Part shown: one piece after another, positions 1 to 6,571 of the stretch
How positions within the stretch are numbered: the first letter of the stretch is position 1
Layout: every line of letters starts with the position of its first letter
Origin: Candidatus Methylomirabilis sp.
GTDB taxonomy: Bacteria; DYJV01
NCBI GenBank assembly: GCA_020722945.1
Contig: DYJV01000026.1
Span: forward strand, 1 to 32,296
Direction: 5' to 3'
DNA length: 32,296 nucleotides
Made by a program: the position numbers and the translations under genes
The notes under the pieces: model-generated
The model's database searches: none
What the model saw: the letters and a program-made list of their open reading frames with translations, nothing else
What the model was told of the DNA's origin: nothing

Positions 1-38
1 CAAACTACTGTTAAAACTATAGAAACTAATTTTTTCAA
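1..38 (-). CDS. Start of an exported protein, cut by the window edge
   Basis: Only the first 12 codons are present. They start at a TTG and read (M)KKLVSIVLTVV, which looks like the n-region and hydrophobic core of a signal peptide or membrane anchor. The start is chosen because a nearly perfect Shine-Dalgarno, AGGAGGTGA, lies 6 nt upstream (about 45-53), and a consensus promoter lies at 109-137. Export is inferred from the hydrophobic start; the product cannot be named. Confidence 0.55.
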   Translation of the reverse strand, partial: MKKLVSIVLTVV

Positions 39-108
39 GGATTATCACCTCCTCTCCCTTTTCTATTTCTCTTTATTTTTCTCTATATCAATTATTTAAT
101 AATCGGGG

Positions 109-137
109 ATTATATACCTTAACTTTTTCTCTGTCAA
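109..137 (-). promoter_or_regulatory. Consensus sigma-70 promoter
   Basis: On the minus strand TTGACA (132-137), a 17-bp spacer and TATAAT (109-114) match the housekeeping consensus exactly. The predicted transcript starts near 102 and has a purine-rich leader of about 64 nt ending at the strong ribosome binding site of the truncated gene at 1-38. Confidence 0.8.
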
Positions 138-171
138 TAATTTCTTTTAGAAATTTATCATAAATTTTAAA

Positions 172-702
172 TTATGAATCTATAACTAAATGTGTATCTA
201 AGATATTGATATATCTTAATTCTTCTGTAGGTAATTGGGATAATAGTTCTCTTACTGTTTTTTTATAGTAGGGGTGTAGGAATTCTGAATTTATATCATT
301 TAGAGGGAGCATGACAAATGCTCTATCTTGAAGATGTGGGTGAGGGATTTGTATATCAGGTTCGTTAATTATTAATTGATCAAAAAAAATTATGTCAATG
401 TCGATACTCCTCGGACCCCATTTGATAGTTCTCTCTCTTCCAAGTGTTTTTTCGATAGATTGGATTTGGTGAAGTAATTGTATAGGTGTAAGAGTTGTCA
501 TAATTTCTACCGCACAATTTAAGAAAAAATCTTGCTCTGTATAACCTATAGGTGGAGTGTTGTAGATAGAAGATATTGCAGTAATATTTGTCCCATCTAT
601 TTTGTTTATCATTGATATTGCTTGATTTATATAATATATTTTCTCTCCAATATTGGAGCCAAGGCTTAGATATACTAAACTATTTTTTGGTGGAATTTCC
701 AT
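172..702 (-). CDS. folK: 2-amino-4-hydroxy-6-hydroxymethyldihydropteridine pyrophosphokinase
   Basis: This is HPPK, which transfers pyrophosphate from ATP to 6-hydroxymethyl-7,8-dihydropterin in cytosolic folate synthesis. The N-terminus YLSLGSNIG (11-19), the pterin-side [16 protein letters not shown] (48-63) and the signature [11 protein letters not shown] (95-105), with metal-binding D101 and D103, are all present. The 176-aa length is normal for single-domain HPPK. Its ATG overlaps the end of tatA by 23 nt and has only a weak ribosome binding site, so it is probably translated from the tatA message. No folP, folB or folE is nearby. Confidence 0.93.
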   Translation of the reverse strand: MEIPPKNSLVYLSLGSNIGEKIYYINQAISMINKIDGTNITAISSIYNTPPIGYTEQDFFLNCAVEIMTTLTPIQLLHQIQSIEKTLGRERTIKWGPRSIDIDIIFFDQLIINEPDIQIPHPHLQDRAFVMLPLNDINSEFLHPYYKKTVRELLSQLPTEELRYINILDTHLVIDS

Positions 703-868
703 CTTTATCGGGAGTTACGTCTATTTCATCCTCAGATTTAGTAGCTTTTTTAAAATTTTTGATACCTTTGCCGAGACCTGCACCTATTTCAGGAAGCTTT
801 CCTGCACCGAATATTATTAGTATGATGACTAAAATAACTAAAAGTTCAGGTAATCCGATTCCAAACAT
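680..868 (-). CDS. tatA: Sec-independent (twin-arginine) translocase subunit TatA
   Basis: A 62-aa TatA/E-type protein: one N-terminal membrane helix (about residues 5-21), the [10 protein letters not shown] hinge (20-29) and an amphipathic helix (about 30-42), then a short charged tail. TatA forms the pore that exports folded, cofactor-loaded proteins with RR signal peptides. The ATG at 868 is preferred over the longer in-frame extension to 988, because that extension would translate the tRNA gene upstream, and because AGAGGTG lies just before the ATG. It sits 23 nt after selC and overlaps folK. No tatC or tatB is visible here. Confidence 0.92.
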   Translation of the reverse strand: MFGIGLPELLVILVIILIIFGAGKLPEIGAGLGKGIKNFKKATKSEDEIDVTPDKDGNSTKK

Positions 869-891
869 TTTAACACCTCTATAAAAGTTTT

Positions 892-986
892 TGGCGGAAG
901 CGTATGGGAATCGAACCCATCTTCCACTTTTAGGTGGATCACTGGATTTGAAGTCCAGGCTGGTCACCAGTACCAGATACACTTCC
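892..986 (-). tRNA. selC: tRNA-Sec (anticodon TCA)
   Basis: A 95-nt gene with encoded CCA. The acceptor stem is the long 8-bp form (GGAAGTGT pairing with ACGCTTCC). The T arm is ATGGG-TTCGATT-CCCAT, giving the 8+5 fold of bacterial selenocysteine tRNA. The anticodon arm CTGGA-CTTCAAA-TCCAG holds UCA, and the extra arm has a 5-bp stem (TCCAC/GTGGA). It is the substrate of SerRS and SelA and decodes UGA with SelB. Its presence means the organism makes selenoproteins, although none is apparent in this window. It is transcribed towards tatA. Confidence 0.95.
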
Positions 987-994
987 AAAAAAGT

Positions 995-1024
995 AATATA
1001 TCAAAATTTATTAAATTACAACAA
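995..1024 (-). promoter_or_regulatory. Probable promoter of selC (and perhaps tatA-folK)
   Basis: On the minus strand TTGTTG (1019-1024), an 18-bp spacer and TATATT (995-1000) lie 8 nt before the mature 5' end of tRNA-Sec. No separate promoter fits into the 23 nt between selC and tatA, so tatA and folK may share this transcript. The match is good but not consensus. Confidence 0.5.
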
Positions 1025-1055
1025 AATTTACTTAAAGTAAGATTTAAGAGAACAT

Positions 1056-1946
1056 TTACTGAATTTCTTTTGATTTAAATTTTGTGAGAATGATTTTGTT
1101 ACCTTTTTCATTCCAGCTTATGTTATTAAACAATTTTTTTGTTAAAAATAAACCTCTGCCGTGGACACTCATCAAAGATAAATTAAAATCTATTTTTCTC
1201 CAATCAAATCCTTTCCCTTCATCTTCTACTGTAATTTGTAAAGTATCTTGGTCAAAGAAAACAGACAAATAGACCTTTCTCTCTTTGTATGGAGAAAGAG
1301 ACATTCTTTCAAGAGCCATATTATTAAACTTGGTAAAAGACTCATCTTTAAGAGAAGAATCAAGTTCTAAATTACCATGATAAATGGCATTGTGAATGAT
1401 TTCGGTTAATGCTAAGGTAATGTTAAATTCATCATCGAAAAAACCTGCCCTTATAACATTTTCTGTAATAATTTTACAGACCGATTTTACAATGCTGGGG
1501 TTATTGTCAATTGCCATATTTATTTGAAATTCGGTTATAAGATTTGCTGCGTCTTTGATGTTATATTTGGAGGAAGTATATTCGAGTGCTTTAAAAAGAG
1601 TGGCTTCTATCTCTTCAAATTTGAAAGGTTTGGATATAAAGGCATTTACACCTGATTTGATGGTTTTGACGATTATATCACCATTAAGATAACCTGTTAT
1701 TAAGACAATATAGCTATTTTTACTCCTGAATGCTCCCTTTTTTATTGCATCAAGACCTGAGCCGTCAGGAAGGTGGTTGTCTATAAAAACAATATCAAAA
1801 TCTTTCTCTTTGAAAGTTTTTATTCCGTCTGTTATGTTTAGCTCATAAGTTGTTGATATTTTTTTGTTTTCAAGGTATAATTTGAGTATTTCACAGATAC
1901 TTTCTTCGTCGTCAATTATCAATGCCTTCATTGAAGAGTAATCCAA
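1056..1946 (-). CDS. Receiver domain fused to an RsbW-type HATPase (anti-sigma-like regulator)
   Basis: Residues about 6-120 form a CheY-like receiver domain: acidic pair D12/D13, phospho-acceptor D56 (in FIDNHLPDGSG), T84 and K106. Residues about 140-290 form a GHKL ATPase of the small serine-kinase/anti-sigma type, with N-box EIIHNAIYHGN (182-192), G1 DEGKGFDW (242-249) and G2 GRGLFLTKK (263-271). No DNA-binding output domain or dimerisation helix is seen. Such proteins usually act through partner switching on anti-anti-sigma factors or as output kinases; that role is inferred. The start is TTG, placed 6 nt after AAGGAG; the ATG five codons later is too far from it. Last gene of the operon that starts at 8500. 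Confidence 0.85.
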   Translation of the reverse strand: MDYSSMKALIIDDEESICEILKLYLENKKISTTYELNITDGIKTFKEKDFDIVFIDNHLPDGSGLDAIKKGAFRSKNSYIVLITGYLNGDIIVKTIKSGVNAFISKPFKFEEIEATLFKALEYTSSKYNIKDAANLITEFQINMAIDNNPSIVKSVCKIITENVIRAGFFDDEFNITLALTEIIHNAIYHGNLELDSSLKDESFTKFNNMALERMSLSPYKERKVYLSVFFDQDTLQITVEDEGKGFDWRKIDFNLSLMSVHGRGLFLTKKLFNNISWNEKGNKIILTKFKSKEIQ

Positions 1947-1980
1947 CTGAGTCTCCTTAGTAAATATAAATAGTATTAAA

Positions 1981-2925
1981 CTAAATTGGAACAGAGATTT
2001 TATTAAATAAATTATTTAAGAAATCTAATTGGTCATTTTCGTTAAATTCATTAATAAATCTGACTCTGTGTGGAACAACATAATTAAACGCAAACTTGAT
2101 ATCTTCAGGCAATACATAATCTCTTTTAGAAAAAAAAGCAATAGTTTGCGAAGCACTTTTTAATGAGAGAGCTGCTCTTGTAGATAACCCATAATATAGA
2201 AGCTTCTCCTCCCTTGTTAACTGCACTATCTTAACTATATAATCAGCTATTTTATCTGATATATATATTTTTTTAATATCTTCAAAGATAGTTTTTAATG
2301 TTGATATATTGATAATAGGTTTTATATTGTCTATATCTTCTCTTTTAGATCCTGATAAAATAATTTTTATTTCATCCTGATAATTTGGATATCCTATAGA
2401 TATTTTCATTAAAAATCTATCTAATTGAGAATCTGGAAGTGGAAATGTCCCATGATGTTCAAATGAATTTTGAGTTGCAATAACAAAAAATATATCTGGT
2501 AGTTTGTAGGTGTTTGAATCTATTGTAATCTGATTCTCTTCCATTGCTTCAAGTAGTGCAGATTGAGTTTTGGGATTGGTCCTATTGATCTCATCAAATA
2601 GTATTATATTTTTGAAAATTGGACCACTTTTAAATTCAAATTTATTGGAATCTTTATTATAAATTGTCAGTCCTGTAATATCAGAAGGTAAAAGATCACT
2701 ACTGCCTTGGAGTCTTCCAAATTCAAGTCCCAGAGTTTTTGCAAGAACAAGAGAGAGTGTAGTTTTCCCCAGCCCGGGTGCATCCTCTATAAGTAGATGT
2801 CCTCTTGAAAAAAAAGATATCAGTGAAAGGATAATTGATTTCTCTTTTCCTTGTAAATGTTGCTTCATCTGATTAAAGATTGATAATATTCTACTCTCTT
2901 TGATTAGCTCTAAACTGATATTCAT
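1981..2925 (-). CDS. MoxR-family AAA+ ATPase
   Basis: A 314-aa AAA+ protein with Walker A APGLGKTT (49-56), Walker B IILFDE (107-112), sensor-1 ATQN (150-153) and the MoxR-typical EHHGTFPLPDSQLDRF (156-171). The C-terminal helical lid follows. MoxR ATPases act as chaperones that mature or assemble enzyme complexes, normally together with von Willebrand-type DUF58 proteins. No such partner is adjacent here: upstream is an ABC permease (2-nt gap) and downstream a receiver/HATPase protein (34-nt gap). The client is unknown. Confidence 0.9.
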   Translation of the reverse strand: MNISLELIKESRILSIFNQMKQHLQGKEKSIILSLISFFSRGHLLIEDAPGLGKTTLSLVLAKTLGLEFGRLQGSSDLLPSDITGLTIYNKDSNKFEFKSGPIFKNIILFDEINRTNPKTQSALLEAMEENQITIDSNTYKLPDIFFVIATQNSFEHHGTFPLPDSQLDRFLMKISIGYPNYQDEIKIILSGSKREDIDNIKPIINISTLKTIFEDIKKIYISDKIADYIVKIVQLTREEKLLYYGLSTRAALSLKSASQTIAFFSKRDYVLPEDIKFAFNYVVPHRVRFINEFNENDQLDFLNNLFNKISVPI

Positions 2926-2927
2926 TT

Positions 2928-3665
2928 TTAATCTCTTGCTTTTTTTACTGATTTGTAAGCTAAAAACATAAAAAATATTCCTAAAATAGCAAGAAAGTAA
3001 AATGAGTTGATATTGCTCCCAAAATTTAATGCGCTACTCCTTATTTCATTACTTGCAATGCTTATAGGAAGATATTTTAATAAGAGCTCTGCCCAGTAAG
3101 GTAAGTTTTCTAGAGGGAATATTGTCCCTCCAAGAAAAGCCATTGGAAATATTATGAAGTTGGACAACATTGCTTGGTCAGCATGTGTTTTGACTGTCAT
3201 TGCTGCTAATACAGCAATTGAGGAGAATAGATAAGAGTTTAGCAGTATAGCAATCCAGAAAGCTAAATTGTAGTTTAAATTGCTACCTGCTAAAAAACCT
3301 ATAAAAATAATTATAAAAACAGTTATTAACGATTTAGTTATACCTGTCAAGATTTCAGCAAGGACATATATAAAATCGTTAACAGGTGATGCTTGTATCT
3401 CTTCAAATATTTTCCAGTAAAATCTTGTAATATTTATTTCAGATGAAATATTAAAACTTTGTGTCATAGTGCTCATTGCTATAAGCCCCGGTATCAGAAA
3501 ATCAATATAGTTTATATCACCAATTTTTATATTTTTTCCTATTCCGTATCCGAATGCAATAAGGTAGAGGATTGGTGATATAGCTATTGATAGTAGCATT
3601 TTCACACCCCTATTTCTTATTATTAACAATTCTCTAAGATAAATCCCAATAAATCCTTTAAGCAT
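2928..3665 (-). CDS. ABC-2 type exporter permease
   Basis: A 245-aa integral membrane protein with about six hydrophobic segments, an N-terminal amphipathic stretch, and the ABC-2 region around FLGGTIFPLENLPYWAELL (near residues 177-195) typical of DrrB/NodJ-like permeases. It forms the membrane half of an exporter with the ATPase encoded just upstream, whose gene it overlaps by 8 nt. Substrates in this family include lipids, polysaccharides and drugs. The adjacent glycosyltransferase and methyltransferase/ligase suggest a small glycosylated or cell-envelope product, but that is inference. Confidence 0.88.
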   Translation of the reverse strand: MLKGFIGIYLRELLIIRNRGVKMLLSIAISPILYLIAFGYGIGKNIKIGDINYIDFLIPGLIAMSTMTQSFNISSEINITRFYWKIFEEIQASPVNDFIYVLAEILTGITKSLITVFIIIFIGFLAGSNLNYNLAFWIAILLNSYLFSSIAVLAAMTVKTHADQAMLSNFIIFPMAFLGGTIFPLENLPYWAELLLKYLPISIASNEIRSSALNFGSNINSFYFLAILGIFFMFLAYKSVKKARD

Positions 3666-4506
3666 TTTTAACTTTTCTTCCTGTAAGTTTTACAAAAACA
3701 TCTTCGAGATTAACTCTTCTGATATTTATTTTGTTGAAATTATCTGTTATGAATGGTTGTATCTCATTTTTATCTTTAAAGAATAGAGTTTTGAAATCTT
3801 CTCTATCTGTTTCTAAAATATCAAGTGCCCACTCCCCTGTCCTCTTTATAAAATTTTTAGGTGTATTAATTTCAATAATTTCACCATTATCGATAAATCC
3901 AACCCTATCTGATAGAAATTCTGCCTCCTCTATGTAGTGTGTAGTGAGAAAGATAGTAGTCCCCTTGCTCTGTATTTTTTTTACAAGCCACCATATCTTC
4001 CTCCTTATTGAAGGGTCCAATCCAACAGTAGGTTCGTCAAGAAATAGTATTTTTGGTTTGTGTAGTAATGCTCTTGCTATCAAAACCCTTCTTCTCATCC
4101 CGCCAGATAAATTTTTTACTTTTTCACCCCTCTTTTCGTACATCCCGACATATTTTAAAAGTTCTTCTATCTGTGATTTTATCTCTTTGAATTTCATTGA
4201 GAATAAAAGACCATGTATTATTAGATTCTCCTCTACAGATAGGTCTATGTCGAGATTAACACTCTGAGGGATCAACCCTATGAGGCTTTTACCTTTTTGG
4301 GGTGATTTGAATATGTCTATATTGTCAATATAGATATTCCCTGAATCTCTTTTAGTCAAACCGTTTATTATCCGAATAATTGTGGTCTTGCCTGCTCCAT
4401 TTGGACCGAGAAGTGAAAATATCTCTCCGCTTTCAACTTTTAAAGATATATTTTTAAGAATTTTGACATTATTGTAACTTTTATTGAGATTGTTAATTAC
4501 TATCAT
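3658..4506 (-). CDS. ABC exporter ATP-binding subunit (DrrA/NodI-like)
   Basis: A 282-aa ATPase with Walker A GPNGAGKTT (34-42), signature LSGGM (133-137), Walker B ILFLDEPTVGLDP (153-165) and a switch histidine in TTHYIEEAE. A C-terminal extension of about 70 residues after the ATPase core is typical of the DrrA/CcmA/NodI group that pairs with ABC-2 permeases. It overlaps the permease gene (8 nt) and the upstream glycosyltransferase gene (14 nt), so the set is probably translationally coupled. Confidence 0.92.
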   Translation of the reverse strand: MIVINNLNKSYNNVKILKNISLKVESGEIFSLLGPNGAGKTTIIRIINGLTKRDSGNIYIDNIDIFKSPQKGKSLIGLIPQSVNLDIDLSVEENLIIHGLLFSMKFKEIKSQIEELLKYVGMYEKRGEKVKNLSGGMRRRVLIARALLHKPKILFLDEPTVGLDPSIRRKIWWLVKKIQSKGTTIFLTTHYIEEAEFLSDRVGFIDNGEIIEINTPKNFIKRTGEWALDILETDREDFKTLFFKDKNEIQPFITDNFNKINIRRVNLEDVFVKLTGRKVKNA

Positions 4507-5605
4507 TTTTTAATAACTGTTTATAAACAAGAAAATTTCCATTAACCATATTTTCAACAGAGAAATTTCTGCTTATAAATTTGCTGCCACTGCTAAATTT
4601 TTTCTTATAGTGTTTAAAATTTCTTATTGCGTATATTAATCCATCTGCCAATGAATCAACATTCCCCTTTTCGACTAATATCCCTGTTTCTCTGTTTTTT
4701 ATTATTTCAGGTATTCCCCCTGCATTTGTTGCAACCACTACCTTATTAAGTGATACTGCGTCAAGGATAGATGTGCAAAGCCCTTCGTCAAGACTTGATA
4801 TAGTGAATATATCTGCTATGTTGAGGAATTTGATAACATCTTTTCTAAAGCCGGTGAAAATTATTTTATTATCTATTTTAAGATTTTTTGCAATATTTTT
4901 TAGAGAAGATGAGAGTTTCCCGTCACCAACTATTATCAAGAGTGTTTGCGGGTATACAGATAATACTTTTGCAAAAGCTTCTATCAGATAAGATTGCCCT
5001 TTATGCTCTTCAAGTGCAGCAACATTAACTATTTTTAGATAGTTCATATTTATCTTAAATTCATCAATAATATCTGCATAATCTTCACTGCTTAAAGTTG
5101 GTAATATCTCTACTCCTGAATGAACAGTTGTTATCTTGTTAGGGATTACTTTATCTTTTATTAAAATCTCTTTTATTGTTTGTGAGATACTGATAATTTT
5201 GTCACAGAATAGATTGTATTTTGCAAGAGATAAGAATCTTATACCTTTTCTATAAATGGAAAAATCAACTCTTCTTGAAACAAGAACCTTTGTGTTTAGC
5301 CCTATTGAGGCAAAATAACCAAGTGTATGTGCATGTGAAGTATGACAATGAACAATGTTTACTCTGTTTATTTTCAAAAATTCTCTTATTTTAAGGATTG
5401 CAAATATATCGTATTCACCATTCATCTTTACTTCAAAAATATTTTCTGGGTTCAAGAAGTTTGAGACTACCCCCTTTATTTTTGAATCTTTATTACAGAT
5501 AAGGTAGCTTGTAACATTTTTTTCAGTTAGACCCTTTATAAGGAAAACAACTTGTCTCTCACCACCTCTGAATGTTTTTTCTGTGTTTAAGTGTGCTACT
5601 CTCAT
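4493..5605 (-). CDS. GT4-family glycosyltransferase
   Basis: A 370-aa GT-B enzyme. The N-terminal domain has the GGERQVVFLIKGL acceptor-side loop (14-26). The C-terminal nucleotide-sugar domain starts at about residue 190 and includes VNVAALEEHKGQ and the GT4 EX7E-like site SLDEGLCTSILDAVS (271-285). The second acidic residue of that motif is Asp (E274/D282) rather than Glu. No membrane anchor is seen, so it is likely cytosolic or peripheral. It lies 12 nt after cbiB and overlaps the exporter ATPase gene. Sugar and acceptor are unknown. Confidence 0.88.
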   Translation of the reverse strand: MRVAHLNTEKTFRGGERQVVFLIKGLTEKNVTSYLICNKDSKIKGVVSNFLNPENIFEVKMNGEYDIFAILKIREFLKINRVNIVHCHTSHAHTLGYFASIGLNTKVLVSRRVDFSIYRKGIRFLSLAKYNLFCDKIISISQTIKEILIKDKVIPNKITTVHSGVEILPTLSSEDYADIIDEFKINMNYLKIVNVAALEEHKGQSYLIEAFAKVLSVYPQTLLIIVGDGKLSSSLKNIAKNLKIDNKIIFTGFRKDVIKFLNIADIFTISSLDEGLCTSILDAVSLNKVVVATNAGGIPEIIKNRETGILVEKGNVDSLADGLIYAIRNFKHYKKKFSSGSKFISRNFSVENMVNGNFLVYKQLLKNDSN

Positions 5606-5617
5606 AAAGTTTCCCTT

Positions 5618-6568
5618 TTAAAAGTTTTTCAGAGCAAAAAATTTTATTAGAAAGATGATTAATACAAATATTACAGAAGATGTATAAAGGATAAAGTAAC
5701 TTTTCTTTATATGAGTCAGTGTAAGTGCCTCGACTTCATCACCTATAAAAGGTTTATCTTTCCACTCTCCGAAGTATGGAGTTGGTCCACCAAGTTGAAT
5801 CCTAAGTGCACCTGCAACAGCAGACTCACTCCAACCACTATTGGGACTCTCAATATTATTATGATCCCTTACCATAACATTAAAAGCTCTCTTCCAGTCG
5901 TATTGCAGGATAAAAGCTGATAGTAGTATTGTTATCCCACTTAATCTTGCAGGTATAAAATTTAGTATATCATCAAGTTTGGCAGAAAAAAAACCGAAAT
6001 CGAGATATTTGCTATTTTTGTATCCAACCATTGAATCAAGGGTATTAACAGCTTTATAGACAAATGCAGCTTCAACACCACCTATTGCAAAATAAAATAG
6101 TGGAGCAATTATCCCATCATTGAGATTTTCTGAAACAGTTTCAATTACACTTCTTGTGATATCTCTATTTTGAAGCTCTTTAGTATCCCTGCTAACAATA
6201 AAGCTAAGATTAATCCGTGCTGAAACTAAATCATTTTTAGCGAGTGCATCAGCAACTTTTTTGCTCTCAAGATGGAGGCTTCTGATAGATAGAGTAAAAC
6301 TTCCCAAAATTGAAGTTAGCAGAAGATATGTATATTTGTCAAATAACTTGAATATATTTTTTAAACCGTAAACAGATATAAAAGTTATAACTATAACAGT
6401 GAGGAGTAAGATTAGTCCAGCTAATTTTCTGTTTTTTACAGTTGTAAGAATATTTTCTAAAAAAGTTATAACTTTTCCTATCATAACAATAGGGTGAGGG
6501 AATATCATTGGTGGATCGCCAAAGATAATATCTATTAAAAAAGCATAGAGAAACAAAAAATCATTCAT
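5618..6568 (-). CDS. cbiB: Adenosylcobinamide-phosphate synthase CbiB
   Basis: A 316-aa polytopic membrane protein that joins adenosylcobyric acid to an aminopropanol (phosphate) in cobalamin synthesis. Family landmarks are IDIIFGDPPMIFPHPIVMIG (about 12-31), VSRDTKELQNRDITRSVIET, ETVSENLNDGIIAPLFYFA and AVNTLDSMVGY. It is the only cobamide gene seen in the window and is embedded in an operon with a glycosyltransferase and an ABC exporter, away from any other cob/cbi gene. No cobalamin riboswitch was seen before the operon. Start ATG lies 3 nt after the stop of the upstream fusion gene. Confidence 0.92.
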   Translation of the reverse strand: MNDFLFLYAFLIDIIFGDPPMIFPHPIVMIGKVITFLENILTTVKNRKLAGLILLLTVIVITFISVYGLKNIFKLFDKYTYLLLTSILGSFTLSIRSLHLESKKVADALAKNDLVSARINLSFIVSRDTKELQNRDITRSVIETVSENLNDGIIAPLFYFAIGGVEAAFVYKAVNTLDSMVGYKNSKYLDFGFFSAKLDDILNFIPARLSGITILLSAFILQYDWKRAFNVMVRDHNNIESPNSGWSESAVAGALRIQLGGPTPYFGEWKDKPFIGDEVEALTLTHIKKSYFILYTSSVIFVLIIFLIKFFALKNF

Positions 6569-6571
6569 AGA

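Noticed and set aside
138-162. AT-rich hairpin after folK as a terminator
   Set aside because: The stem is only about 6 bp of A/T with no T-run after it on the minus strand.
869-988. In-frame N-terminal extension of tatA to a start at 988
   Set aside because: It would translate the tRNA-Sec gene; the ATG at 868 has its own ribosome site and gives a normal TatA length.
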